64,000 bases of DNA, taken from NCBI RefSeq assembly GCF_014837295.1, contig NZ_JACYHB010000005.1, forward strand, positions 1 to 64,000, given 5' to 3'. The position numbers and the translations under genes are program-made. The notes below the pieces were generated by a model. That model did no database searches. It was not told the DNA's origin and was given only the letters and a program-made list of their open reading frames with translations. Below, one piece after another: positions 50,477 through 59,164 of this stretch (position 1 is its first letter; the number at the start of each line of letters is the position of its first letter). The stretch is from Cellulosimicrobium arenosum (GTDB lineage: Bacteria; Actinomycetota; Actinomycetes; Actinomycetales; Cellulomonadaceae).

Positions 50477-52394
50477 GAATGTCCTCCTCGTCGTCCCGGG
50501 CCGCCGCGTCGGGACGACCACCACCTGCCATCTCGTCCGGACCCGTCCACGCGACGAACGGTGACCCGATCCCCTGCTCGTCCACGACGAGCTCCCACCA
50601 CTGCGACGACTGTTCCCCGCCCGGCGGCGGATCCGTCGGGCGGAAGCCCGCCTCCGGCAGGATCGGGCGGGCCGGGGCGTTGCGGTCGGTCGGGACGAGC
50701 TCGGCGAGGATGCGCGTGCGGCCCTGCGCGACCGCCCAGGTGCGCAGCGCGTCGAGCAGGGCGCGCTCGGCGGTCCGCCCCAGCACGCGGCACGAGAGCA
50801 CGAACGTGTCGATCCGCAGGTCCTCCCCCTCCGGCACCGCGACGAGCACTCCGACGAGCCCGTGGTCGTCGAAGCGGTCCGCGACACGCAGCCCCCAGAC
50901 GACCGCGCCCGGACGCCCGGCGAGCTCGAGCACCTCGGCCGACCGGTGCCGCCGACCGGTCAGGTTGAGCTGGTTCGTCTTGGCGATGAGCTGGACGACG
51001 CGGGGCAGGTTCACCTCGTCGAGCGGCTCGATGCGCGCCGTCATGTCCAGGCTCTCGAGGAAGCCCTCGCGGGTCGCCGCACGGCTCTCGAGCTCGGCCG
51101 CCTCACGCCGAGCGTGGTACAGCTCGGTGCGTCGTCCGTCGTCGGCCGTCAGCCCTACGGACTGGAGACCCGGGAACGACGCGACGGCCCGCACGTACCC
51201 GCTCGGCTGCTCCGGGAGGTCGACCACGCCGACCTGCGGCAGGAGCTGGCGGACGATCTCGCGCTCGGCGGGGTTGTCGTCCACGAGGACGAGCGCGTCG
51301 AGGGCGACGTCGAGCTGCTTCGCGATCCGGCGCAGCCCCTCGGGCTTGGTGTCCCACGAGGCCTCGAACGCCACGATGTCGTCGAGCCGGAGCCGCATCT
51401 CCGGGTGCTTCTCGAAGGGCAGTCGCGCGTCCGCGGGGTTGTTCTTCGAGCAGACGGCGAGGAGGAGACCACGGCGGCGCAACGACGCGAGGTACGTCTG
51501 GAACTCGGCGAACGCCTCGCCCGCCGGCCCGTTCCCGAGCACGATCCCCCCGAGTCCGTCCTCTCCGACGACACCGCCCCACAACGTGTTGTCGAGGTCG
51601 AGGACGAGCACCTTGCGCCCCAGGCCCAGAGCCGCCGCGAGCACGTCGAGCACGCGCCCCGCGAGGAACGGCACCGCACCCGGGCCGACGTTCTGCTTGG
51701 CGGCGTGCCAGTAGCGCGGCTCGAACCACGCATCGGCACCGACCTCGGCGGCGACGGCCTCGGCGTCGACGACGTACGTTCCCGCCGTCCCGGCGACCGC
51801 GAGCTCGTCGTTGACCCGTCGCAGGAGGCGCCGGCGCGAACCCGGGGTCCGCAGCGCCACGTCACCCAGCGCGTCGTAGGGCGCGGGCACGAACGACGTC
51901 TGGAGCACGAGGGCAGCGGTCCGCGAGCGCAGGAGGCCCCAGTGCGAGCGCCACCGGGCGACCTCGCGCCGCACGTCCTCGTCGGGGTCCGCGGAGATGT
52001 CCGGCAGCCGCGCCTCGCGCTGGTCGACGGCGAGGAGGACCACGTCGGGGCGGAACGTGTAGGTGCCCGACGTCGGGTCAGCGATCTCCTGCTCGTACGC
52101 GTGGTAGGGCGCCTCGTACACGTCGAGCGCTATCCCGTGGGCCAACGCGGCGACCCGCAGCGCCGACGCCAGCTGGCCGCTCGTGTGCGAGGCGAGGAGA
52201 GCGAGCCGGACCGTGCGTCGTGCCCAGGGCGCCGCGCCGTCCTCGGTTCGCAACCGGCCCTGGACGCGGTCCGCCGCCGGCCACGCACCGATGGTGGATG
52301 GGTCGGACGCGAGCCTCGCGAGCACCGCGGCACTCCCGGCCATGTCGCCCTCGTCGGCCAGACGCCGCGCCTCGGCCACCAGGTCGGAGCTCAC
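50469..52394 (-). CDS. FkbH-like HAD-IIIC protein
   Basis: A 641-aa FkbH-family protein. An N-terminal ~250-residue region precedes the HAD core with V-L-D-L-D-N-T-L-W-G-G at 264-274 (nucleophile and acid Asp), later C-S-K-N-N-P and V-D-D-N-P-A-E-R, and a C-terminal GNAT-like domain with K-T-N-Q-L-N-L-T-G-R-R. FkbH enzymes dephosphorylate 1,3-bisphosphoglycerate and load glyceryl on an ACP (known for FK520 and tetronate pathways). The GTG start at 52392-52394 overlaps the upstream acetyltransferase gene by 4 nt (GTGA), and the ACP gene overlaps its 3' end. Confidence 0.92.
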   Translation of the reverse strand: MSSDLVAEARRLADEGDMAGSAAVLARLASDPSTIGAWPAADRVQGRLRTEDGAAPWARRTVRLALLASHTSGQLASALRVAALAHGIALDVYEAPYHAYEQEIADPTSGTYTFRPDVVLLAVDQREARLPDISADPDEDVRREVARWRSHWGLLRSRTAALVLQTSFVPAPYDALGDVALRTPGSRRRLLRRVNDELAVAGTAGTYVVDAEAVAAEVGADAWFEPRYWHAAKQNVGPGAVPFLAGRVLDVLAAALGLGRKVLVLDLDNTLWGGVVGEDGLGGIVLGNGPAGEAFAEFQTYLASLRRRGLLLAVCSKNNPADARLPFEKHPEMRLRLDDIVAFEASWDTKPEGLRRIAKQLDVALDALVLVDDNPAEREIVRQLLPQVGVVDLPEQPSGYVRAVASFPGLQSVGLTADDGRRTELYHARREAAELESRAATREGFLESLDMTARIEPLDEVNLPRVVQLIAKTNQLNLTGRRHRSAEVLELAGRPGAVVWGLRVADRFDDHGLVGVLVAVPEGEDLRIDTFVLSCRVLGRTAERALLDALRTWAVAQGRTRILAELVPTDRNAPARPILPEAGFRPTDPPPGGEQSSQWWELVVDEQGIGSPFVAWTGPDEMAGGGRPDAAARDDEEDIHG

Positions 52395-53014
52395 GACGTG
52401 GACCGGGCCCGCACGATCCGCGGAGGCTGCGCGAGGACTGTCGCACCTGCCGGGATGTTCGTCATCACGACGGCATTCGGACCGATCTTCGCGTCGTCGC
52501 CGATCGTGACCGCACCGACGACGACGCACCCCGCGCCGAGCGATACCCGCGCACCGATGGTCGGCGCCTGGCGGAGGAATGCCTCGGTCTCGCCGCTGCC
52601 TGCCCCGATCGTCACTCCCTGGCGGACCACGCACTCGTCCCCGATCGTGGCGAGGGGATGGATGACGATCCCGTGCTGGTGCGCGAACTCCACTCGTCGG
52701 CCGAGGCGAACCGTCCGCGGGACGTCGATCCCGAGCACGTTCCGCACCAGGAGAGACGCGTGGTCGGCGATGGCTGCCAGCACGCGACGCAGCGGAGGCG
52801 GGCAGCCTGGAGCGGCAGCGAACGCGCCGAGACGGTGGACCGCGACGGCGTAGAACCCGGGCGTCCACAGTCCCTCGCTGTTGAAGCGGTGATCCTCCCG
52901 GACGAGGCGTGCGAGCTCCGCGAAGGACGAGGCCGCGCTGCTCGACGTGGTGGACCGGTCGGTCTCGACCGTCTCATCCGTCTCGTCCGTCGATCTGCTC
53001 AAGGCGTCGGCCAC
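52391..53014 (-). CDS. serine acetyltransferase-like left-handed beta-helix protein
   Basis: A 207-aa hexapeptide-repeat transferase of the CysE/SAT-like group. The helical N-terminus contains H-R-F-N-S-E-G-L-W-T-P-G-F-Y-A-V-A-V-H-R, and the beta helix contains G-I-V-I-H-P-L-A-T-I-G-D-x-C-V-V-R-Q-G-V-T-I-G (catalytic-type His) and I-G-D-D-A-K-I-G-P-N-A-V-V. Relatives in polysaccharide loci O-acylate sugars. Being first in an operon with FkbH and ACP, it may transfer the ACP-bound acyl unit. The GTG start at 53014 lies in a 259-bp divergent promoter with two CGGGTGAA motifs. Confidence 0.85.
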   Translation of the reverse strand: MADALSRSTDETDETVETDRSTTSSSAASSFAELARLVREDHRFNSEGLWTPGFYAVAVHRLGAFAAAPGCPPPLRRVLAAIADHASLLVRNVLGIDVPRTVRLGRRVEFAHQHGIVIHPLATIGDECVVRQGVTIGAGSGETEAFLRQAPTIGARVSLGAGCVVVGAVTIGDDAKIGPNAVVMTNIPAGATVLAQPPRIVRARSTS

Positions 53015-53121
53015 TTGTGCCTCTCCGTTCTCCGTCTGCTGGCACCGTGTCCCACGAGGACCTGCTCTGTTCCGGGAGCGTAGACCGCACGAACGGCTGC
53101 CGGTAGACGAACCCGGCGCAT

Positions 53122-53161
53122 TTCACCCGGCTCCCGCCGTGGTGGGGACGGACATTCACCC
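53122..53161 (-). promoter_or_regulatory. paired GGGTGAA direct repeats in acetyltransferase/acyltransferase promoter
   Basis: TTCACCC at 53122-53128 and 53155-53161, starting 33 nt apart (about three turns), between divergent operons. Confidence 0.6.
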
Positions 53162-53273
53162 GTCGCCGACCTACTGACTGCTCGCCCGTGTCGATAGCAT
53201 CCACGAGAGAGGATGGGGCCGCAGTCGCGACCGGCGACCGGTCCCGCGGAAGACCGACCGTGGGGAGACGCCG

Positions 53274-54359
53274 ATGGCTGTCGGTCATGGCACGCGTCCC
53301 GCGCGGGCCGGCAGGCCGGTCTCCGCCGACCGGCCGCGCGAGCGGTGGATGGATGTCGTCCGGGGTGTCTCGGTCCTGTTCGTCGTGCTCAGCCACGCGA
53401 CGTTGATCCTCGCCGAGACCTACCCCGTCCCGGCGTGGATGCTGCGCCTCGACGTACTGCTCATGCCGTACCGGATGCCCGCCCTCATGGCGCTCTCCGG
53501 CATGCTGCTGCCGCTGGCCTTCCGCAAACCGCTCGTCGTCTACTACGTCAGCAAGGCGCGCACGCTCCTCTGGCCCTACCTCGTCTGGGTCCTGGTGCTC
53601 GCAGCGGTGGGCAATCTCCCGGGACCGATCCTCGATCCACGGACCTGGTACGCCACCAGCTACCTCTGGTTCATCTTCTTCCTGCTCTGCTACTTCACCG
53701 TCGCCCCGCTCGTGCGCCTGCTGCCTCGTTGGGGTGTCGTGGTGCTCGTGCTCGCTCTGATCTCCGTGTCCACGCCGCTCGACGTCGTCTCCGACGGACG
53801 CACGAAGTCTCTCCTCTACCTCGGCGGGTTCTTCTTCGCCGGCTATGCGCTGACGCTGTACCCCGGCCTCCTGCGGTCCGTCAGAGCGCGGCGCCCCCTG
53901 TTCGTGGTCCTCGGCCTCGCTCCCGTCGTCCTCGTCCTCGTGACCGGGGCGTTCGAGCACTCGGGCGCGTACGCGTTGCTGTCGTCCGTCGGGGTGCTCG
54001 GGGTGATCGCGGCGTCCATGATCGCCGTCGACGGTGGCCGAACCGGATTCGTCGAGCTGCTCGGCCGCAACTCCGTCGTCGTGTACGTGACGCACTTCCC
54101 GCTCCTGGTCCTGCTCGTCGACGGCGCCGCGCGCAGCGGTGCCCAGCCGCCTTCCTGGGCAACGCCGATCCTCGTGCTCGCCCTGTTCGTCCTCGCCGTT
54201 GCCGTCGCGTACGGACTCGTACGACTCCGGCACGTGAGAATCGTCGGCTGGCTCTTCGAGTGGCCGTCCACCGCGGTACCGCGCCGCTGGGTGGGGGTAC
54301 GCCGCACCGACGTGCCCCCCGCAGCCGCGCCCGAGCTGGCCCAGGAGGGCACCCCGTGA
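53274..54359 (+). CDS. acyltransferase 3 family membrane protein
   Basis: A 361-aa ten-helix membrane acyltransferase: R-W-M-D-V-V-R-G-V-S-V-L-F-V-V-L-S-H near residue 25 (His conserved), M-P-A-L-M-A-L-S-G-M, and W-P-Y-L-V-W-V. It probably O-acylates a sugar of the polymer, and could accept the unit loaded by the neighbouring FkbH-ACP pair. The ATG at 53274 follows GGGGAGA. The stop overlaps the rfbF-like gene (GTGA), so it heads a four-gene coupled operon with the sugar-nucleotide genes. Confidence 0.85.
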   Translation: MAVGHGTRPARAGRPVSADRPRERWMDVVRGVSVLFVVLSHATLILAETYPVPAWMLRLDVLLMPYRMPALMALSGMLLPLAFRKPLVVYYVSKARTLLWPYLVWVLVLAAVGNLPGPILDPRTWYATSYLWFIFFLLCYFTVAPLVRLLPRWGVVVLVLALISVSTPLDVVSDGRTKSLLYLGGFFFAGYALTLYPGLLRSVRARRPLFVVLGLAPVVLVLVTGAFEHSGAYALLSSVGVLGVIAASMIAVDGGRTGFVELLGRNSVVVYVTHFPLLVLLVDGAARSGAQPPSWATPILVLALFVLAVAVAYGLVRLRHVRIVGWLFEWPSTAVPRRWVGVRRTDVPPAAAPELAQEGTP

Positions 54360-55156
54360 GCACCGACCCTGCAGACATCCCCGTCGTCATCCTGTGCGGA
54401 GGCATGGGTACCCGGCTGCGGGAGGCGAGCGAACGCCTGCCCAAACCCCTCGTGGACATCGGCGGACGCCCGATCCTGTGGCACGTCATGAAGACGTACT
54501 CGCACTACGGGTTCCGCAAGTTCGTCCTCTTGCTCGGGTACAAGTCCGAGCTCATCAAGCAGTACTTCCTCAACTACCGCACGCTCACCGCCGACTTCAC
54601 GCTCGACCTCGGGGCCGGGGAGCCGGCCGTGTTCCACACGAACGAGGTCGAGGACTGGTGCGTGACCTTCGCCGAGACCGGCCTGACCACCGCGACCGCT
54701 GCGCGCATCTTTCGCGCCGCGAAGTACCTCGACGCGCCGCGCTTCGCGGTGACGTACGGGGACGGGATCGGCGACGTCCGCATCGACGATCTCCTCGCCC
54801 AGCACGAGCGTTCGGGCGCGGTCGGTACCGTGACAGGCGTGCACCCGAGCAGCAGGTACGGCGAGATGCACGTGACGGGCGAGGTCGTCACGGAGTTCAA
54901 CGAGAAGCCGACGCTCGCCACCGGCTGGGTGAACGGCGGGTTCTTCCTGTTCGAACGCTCCTTCGTCGACGACTACCTCGTCGACGACCAGGACGAGATG
55001 CTCGAGCACCGGCCGCTGCAGAAGCTCGCGCGCGACGGGAAGCTCGGCGTCTTCGAGCACAAGGGCTTCTGGATGGGTATGGACACGTTCCGCGACTGGA
55101 CCGAGCTCAACAGACGCTGGGACACCGGCGACGCGCCGTGGAAGGTGTGGGCCTGA
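54356..55156 (+). CDS. rfbF: glucose-1-phosphate cytidylyltransferase
   Basis: Makes CDP-glucose from CTP and glucose-1-phosphate. The 266-aa product has the nucleotidyltransferase loop L-C-G-G-M-G-T-R-L-R-E (about residues 13-23), L-P-K-P-L-V-D-I-G-G-R-P-I-L-W-H, the Y-F-L-N-Y region, V-T-Y-G-D-G-I-G-D-V and W-x-N-G-G-F-F-x-F, all characteristic of RfbF. GTG 54356 overlaps the acyltransferase stop by 4 nt. It is the first committed step of the CDP-deoxysugar pathway encoded here. Confidence 0.96.
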   Translation: MSTDPADIPVVILCGGMGTRLREASERLPKPLVDIGGRPILWHVMKTYSHYGFRKFVLLLGYKSELIKQYFLNYRTLTADFTLDLGAGEPAVFHTNEVEDWCVTFAETGLTTATAARIFRAAKYLDAPRFAVTYGDGIGDVRIDDLLAQHERSGAVGTVTGVHPSSRYGEMHVTGEVVTEFNEKPTLATGWVNGGFFLFERSFVDDYLVDDQDEMLEHRPLQKLARDGKLGVFEHKGFWMGMDTFRDWTELNRRWDTGDAPWKVWA

Positions 55157-55157
55157 C

Positions 55158-55706
55158 GTGCAGCTGACGCCCACCGAGATCGACGGTGTCACGATCGTCG
55201 ATCTCGACCTGCTCACGGACGAGCGCGGCTTCTTCGCGCGGACGTTCGACGCCGAGACGTTCGCCGCCGCCGGGCTGCCGTCGGAGGTCGCGCAGACCAG
55301 CATGTCCGCCAACCGGTTCGCCGGGACGGTGCGAGGCCTGCATCGGCTCGCTCCCCCGCACGCGGAGGGCAAGCTCGTCCGGTGCGTCGCAGGTGCGATC
55401 GCCGACGTGGCGGTCGACGTGCGGCCGGGCTCGGCGACGTTCGGCCGCCACGTGATGGTCGAGCTCTCGGCCACGAACCGGCGCGCGCTGTTCGTCCCGC
55501 CCTACGTCGCCCACGGCTATCAGGCGCTGACCGACGGCGTCGAGATGATGTATCAGTGCTCGGTCCCGTACGTGCCCGCCGGCGAGGACGGGTACCGTCA
55601 CGACGACCCGGCCTTCGGCATCGCCTGGCCGCTGCCCGTACGCCTCGTCTCGCCCAAGGACGCGGCGTGGTCGCTGCTCGCCGAACGAGAGGTCACCGCC
55701 CCGTGA
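55158..55706 (+). CDS. RmlC-like nucleotide-sugar 3,5-epimerase
   Basis: A 182-aa cupin epimerase with D-E-R-G-F-F-A-R-T-F, the catalytic-His motif G-T-V-R-G-L-H (His near 57), K-L-V-R-C-V-A-G-A-I-A-D-V-A-V-D-V-R and V-A-H-G-Y-Q-A-L-T-D followed by Y-Q-C-S. It likely epimerises the keto-sugar made from CDP-glucose. Start GTG 55158 lies one nt after the previous stop; the next gene overlaps by 4 nt. Confidence 0.9.
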   Translation: MQLTPTEIDGVTIVDLDLLTDERGFFARTFDAETFAAAGLPSEVAQTSMSANRFAGTVRGLHRLAPPHAEGKLVRCVAGAIADVAVDVRPGSATFGRHVMVELSATNRRALFVPPYVAHGYQALTDGVEMMYQCSVPYVPAGEDGYRHDDPAFGIAWPLPVRLVSPKDAAWSLLAEREVTAP

Positions 55707-57013
55707 CGATCACCACCGACGCCGGCCTCGCGCGGCGCACCACCGACGGCCGCCCGATCCGGGTCGCGGTCCTCGGTCCGGGCTTCATGGGAAAGGCGCT
55801 GGTCCTGCAGATCATGGGGACCACGCCCGGCATGGTCGTCACGGCCGTGCACTGTCGCGATGTCGACAAGGCGCGTACCGCGCTCGCGTGGGCCGGCGTG
55901 GACGACGTCGACGTCGTCGACTCCGCGACCGCGGTCGACAGGAGCGCCCGGGCCGGCCGGGTCGCACTCACCCAGGACGTCACGGCGGTCATGGCCGCCG
56001 ACGAGGTCGACGTGGTCGTCGACGTCACCGGTGCCGTCGAGTTCGGTGCGGTGGCTGCGCTCAGCGCGTTCGAGCACGGCAAGCACCTCGTGCTCATGAA
56101 CGCCGAGCTCGACGCGACCCTCGGATGGGAGCTCGCCTGCCGGGCTGCGTCGGCCGGCGTCGTGTACACGGGGTGCGACGGGGACCAGCCCGGCGTGCAG
56201 ATGAACCTGTACCGGTACGTCCGGCGGATCGGGCTGGAGCCGCTGGTCTGCGGCAACATCAAGGGCCTCCAGGACCGCTTCCGCAATCCCACGACGCAGC
56301 AGGGTTTCGCCGCGCGCTGGGGGCAGGACCCCCGCATGGTCTCGAGCTTCGCCGACGGCACCAAGGTCAACGTGGAGCAGGCCCTCGTCGCGAACGCCAC
56401 CGGCATGTCCGTGCACCGCCGCGGCTTGCTGGGGCGCGACCACGACGGCCACGTCGACGAGCTCACGCAGCGCTACGACGTCGACGAGCTGCGTGCCCTC
56501 GGGGGTGCGGTCGACTACGTCGTGGGCGCCAAGCCAGGGCCAGGGGTGTACGTGCTCGCCGCGATGGACGATCCCCGTCAGCAGCACTACCTCGAGCTCT
56601 ACAAGCTGGGCACCGGTCCCCTCTACTCGTTCTACACGCCCTACCACCTGTGCCACTTCGAGGTTCCGGACACCATCGCGCGCACCGTGCTGCTCGGCGA
56701 GACGACGTTGCACCCCGCGGGCCCGCCGACGGTCGACGTCGTGACGGTCGCCAAGGCCGATCTGCCGGCGGGAACCGTCCTGGACGGTCTCGGCGGGTAC
56801 CACTACTTCGGCGAGTGCGAACGGGCGGACGTGACGTCCCGCGACGCGCTGCTCCCGGTCGGCCTCGCAGAGGGCTGCACGCTCGTGCGCCCCGTCATCC
56901 GGGACCAGGCCGTCACCTACGCCGACGTGACGGTCCCCGGCGGACGGCTGTCCGACGAGCTGCGCCGGGCCCAGTCCGGCCGTGGCGGCAGCCTCGCCGT
57001 GCTGGGTTCCTGA
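55703..57013 (+). CDS. NAD(P)-dependent oxidoreductase with SAF domain
   Basis: A 436-aa protein related to homoserine dehydrogenase-like/SAF oxidoreductases. The Rossmann fold opens with V-A-V-L-G-P-G-F-M-G-K-A near residue 22; a catalytic-domain strand includes C-G-N-I-K-G-L-Q-D; the C-terminal ~90 residues match the SAF (antifreeze-like) fold with L-P-A-G-T-V-L-D and L-A-E-G-C-T-L-V-R-P-V. Homologues recur in CDP-sugar clusters with RfbF, an RmlC-like epimerase and a C-methyltransferase. The reaction is not established. GTG 55703 is in a GTGA overlap. Confidence 0.82.
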   Translation: MTITTDAGLARRTTDGRPIRVAVLGPGFMGKALVLQIMGTTPGMVVTAVHCRDVDKARTALAWAGVDDVDVVDSATAVDRSARAGRVALTQDVTAVMAADEVDVVVDVTGAVEFGAVAALSAFEHGKHLVLMNAELDATLGWELACRAASAGVVYTGCDGDQPGVQMNLYRYVRRIGLEPLVCGNIKGLQDRFRNPTTQQGFAARWGQDPRMVSSFADGTKVNVEQALVANATGMSVHRRGLLGRDHDGHVDELTQRYDVDELRALGGAVDYVVGAKPGPGVYVLAAMDDPRQQHYLELYKLGTGPLYSFYTPYHLCHFEVPDTIARTVLLGETTLHPAGPPTVDVVTVAKADLPAGTVLDGLGGYHYFGECERADVTSRDALLPVGLAEGCTLVRPVIRDQAVTYADVTVPGGRLSDELRRAQSGRGGSLAVLGS

Positions 57014-57047
57014 AAGCCCTCCGGCGTCCCGGTCGTCTCAGCGCGTC

Positions 57048-57923
57048 TCAGCGGCCGGTGACGGCGCGACGGACGTCACCGGCGACGCCGCGCCAGCGCG
57101 GGAGGACCCAGTTCGTCGTCACGGCGGCCAGCGACCGGACGGACTCCTCGGCCCGCAGCCGCGAGCTGGTCACCGCCGACCACAGCTCGCCCGCGAGGCG
57201 TGCGTGCGGGAAGTCGAAGCGCACGTTCTTGCCGGGCGCGTGGAACTGGACCTGCCGTGCACCCTGCGCGGAGAACTGCGTGGCGTGCCGGCGCTGCAGG
57301 AAGAGCTGCTCCGGCACGAGCGCGAACCGACCGCGGCAGGCCATCTCGGTGAGGACGACGACGTCGTTGCCGATCGTGGGGCGCAGCCCACGCGTGGTGC
57401 GCAGGACGTCCGTGCGGTAGAGGCCGAACACGAGGTGCGCCGCCTGCGCCCGCAGGACCTCGGCGATCCGCTCGTGGGGTGTGGCCCGGTCTCCCCGCAG
57501 GCCCTCGTCGTGCAGGTCCTCGGTGATCGTCCCCTCCCCGTCGATGATCTGGGTGCGCGGGTAGGCCAGGACGACCTGGGGTCCGCCCTCGTCGAGCGCC
57601 GCGACGCACACCTCGAGGAAGCGGGGGCGCAGCACGTCGTCGGCCGCCGCGAGCTTCACGGTCTCGCCGCGTGCGAGCCGGATCGCCTCGTTGAAGTTCC
57701 ACAGACCGCCCCGGTTCATCTCATGACGTACGTAGCGGATGCGCGGGTCCGCAGCGGCGTGCTCGCGGCAGATCTCCGCCGTCGCGTCGGTCGACGCGTT
57801 GTCGGACAGGACGATCTCCAGGTCGCCGAACGTCTGCGCCCGCACCGAGAGCAGGGTCTCGGTGAGGTAGCGCTCACCGTTGTACACCGGCAGGCACACG
57901 CTCACGGGAGGCGCCGCGCTCAT
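57048..57923 (-). CDS. family 2 glycosyltransferase
   Basis: A 291-aa GT-A enzyme: V-S-V-C-L-P-V-Y-N-G-E-R-Y, I-V-L-S-D-N-A-S-T-D, K-L-A-A-A-D-D-V-L-R (metal Asp pair) and a conserved Arg-rich acceptor region. The C-terminal helix (V-L-P-R-W-R-G) may be peripheral. Its ATG overlaps the methyltransferase stop by 4 nt, so it is the last gene of the minus-strand epimerase-methyltransferase-GT operon and probably transfers the branched sugar made by it. Confidence 0.9.
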   Translation of the reverse strand: MSAAPPVSVCLPVYNGERYLTETLLSVRAQTFGDLEIVLSDNASTDATAEICREHAAADPRIRYVRHEMNRGGLWNFNEAIRLARGETVKLAAADDVLRPRFLEVCVAALDEGGPQVVLAYPRTQIIDGEGTITEDLHDEGLRGDRATPHERIAEVLRAQAAHLVFGLYRTDVLRTTRGLRPTIGNDVVVLTEMACRGRFALVPEQLFLQRRHATQFSAQGARQVQFHAPGKNVRFDFPHARLAGELWSAVTSSRLRAEESVRSLAAVTTNWVLPRWRGVAGDVRRAVTGR

Positions 57924-59164
57924 GACCGGGCCGGTTCGAGCACCTCGAGCCTCGGCAGGCCGACCACCAGGCGTCCGCCCCAGTCGGCCACGTAGGCGAG
58001 CTGTTCGACGATCTCGTCCCGCAGGTTCCAGGGGAGCAGGAGGACGAAGTCGGGCCGGGCGTGGACCAGGGCCTCCTCGGCGAGCACCGGGATGTGCGTC
58101 CCCGGCAGGAACGTGCCCTGCTTGACGGGGTTGCGGTCCACGCAGAACGCGAGGAGATCCTGGCGGACCCCGCAGTAGTTGAGGAGCGTGTTGCCCTTCG
58201 CGGCGGCACCGTACGCCGCGACGGTCGCACCCTCCGCCGAGCGGTCGATCAGGAACCGCACGAGGTCGTCGCGCACGCGCGCGACCCGGGCGGCGAACCC
58301 GGCGTACCCCGACAGCGCGTGCAGCCCCGCCTCCCGCTCGGCCGCGAGCACCCGCTCGACCGCCGCGGCCGGCGCGCCCGCGTGCTCCCGCGGGCGCGCC
58401 CACGTCCGGAACGACCCGCCGTGGGTGCTCAGCTCCTCGACGTCGACCACCTCGAGCCCGGCGACGGCGAGCACGCGCTGCATGGTCAGGAGCGTGTAGT
58501 ACTGGAAGTGCTCGTGGTAGATCGTGTCGAACTCGTTGCCCTCGATGAGGCGGAGCAGATGCGGGATCTCGACGGCGACCCACCCGTCGTCGGCGACGAG
58601 CCGGCGCAGGCCGAGGACGAAGTCGCGCAGGTCGGGCACGTGCCCGATGACGTTGTTCGCGACGACGAGGTCGGCCCGTCCGTGCCGCGCGGCGATCCCC
58701 GCACCGGTCTCCTCTCCCAGGAAGTCGACCTCCGTGGGGATCCCGCGCGCGAGGGCGGTCTCGGCGACGTTGCGGGCAGGCTCGACGCCGAGGCAGCGTA
58801 TCCCGCGGTCCACGACGTGCTGCAGCAGATAGCCGTCGTTGCTCGCGATCTCCACCACGAACGAGGAGTCGTCGAGCGAGATCCGCTCGACGGCGTCCGC
58901 GACGAAGGTCTCGGCGTGACGCACCCACGAGTCGGAGAACGACGAGAAGTACGCGTAGTCGGTGAAGATGTCCTCGGCCGCCACGTAGGTGGGCAGCTGG
59001 ACCAGGAGGCAGCGGTCGCACACCCGCACGTGCAAAGGGTAGAACGTCTCGGGCTCGTCCACGTGCTCCGGCGGGACGAAGCTCTGGACCGGCGGGCTCA
59101 TCCCGAGGTCGACGAAGGTCGTGACGAGCTCGGCGTCGCAGAGGCGGCAGGTGCGCACGGTCAT
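57920..59164 (-). CDS. C-methyltransferase of nucleotide-sugar biosynthesis
   Basis: A 414-aa three-domain SAM methyltransferase. The N-terminal zinc-binding module has C-R-L-C (residues 6-9) and C-D-R-C; the central Rossmann domain has V-V-E-I-A-S-N-D-G-Y-L-L and V-E-P-A; the C-terminal domain has A-A-Y-G-A-A-A-K-G-N-T-L-L-N. This layout is typical of TylCIII/NovU-like sugar C-3 methyltransferases, which act on 4-keto sugars. It therefore suggests a C-methyl-branched sugar. It overlaps both flanking genes by 4 nt. Confidence 0.92.
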   Translation of the reverse strand: MTVRTCRLCDAELVTTFVDLGMSPPVQSFVPPEHVDEPETFYPLHVRVCDRCLLVQLPTYVAAEDIFTDYAYFSSFSDSWVRHAETFVADAVERISLDDSSFVVEIASNDGYLLQHVVDRGIRCLGVEPARNVAETALARGIPTEVDFLGEETGAGIAARHGRADLVVANNVIGHVPDLRDFVLGLRRLVADDGWVAVEIPHLLRLIEGNEFDTIYHEHFQYYTLLTMQRVLAVAGLEVVDVEELSTHGGSFRTWARPREHAGAPAAAVERVLAAEREAGLHALSGYAGFAARVARVRDDLVRFLIDRSAEGATVAAYGAAAKGNTLLNYCGVRQDLLAFCVDRNPVKQGTFLPGTHIPVLAEEALVHARPDFVLLLPWNLRDEIVEQLAYVADWGGRLVVGLPRLEVLEPARS

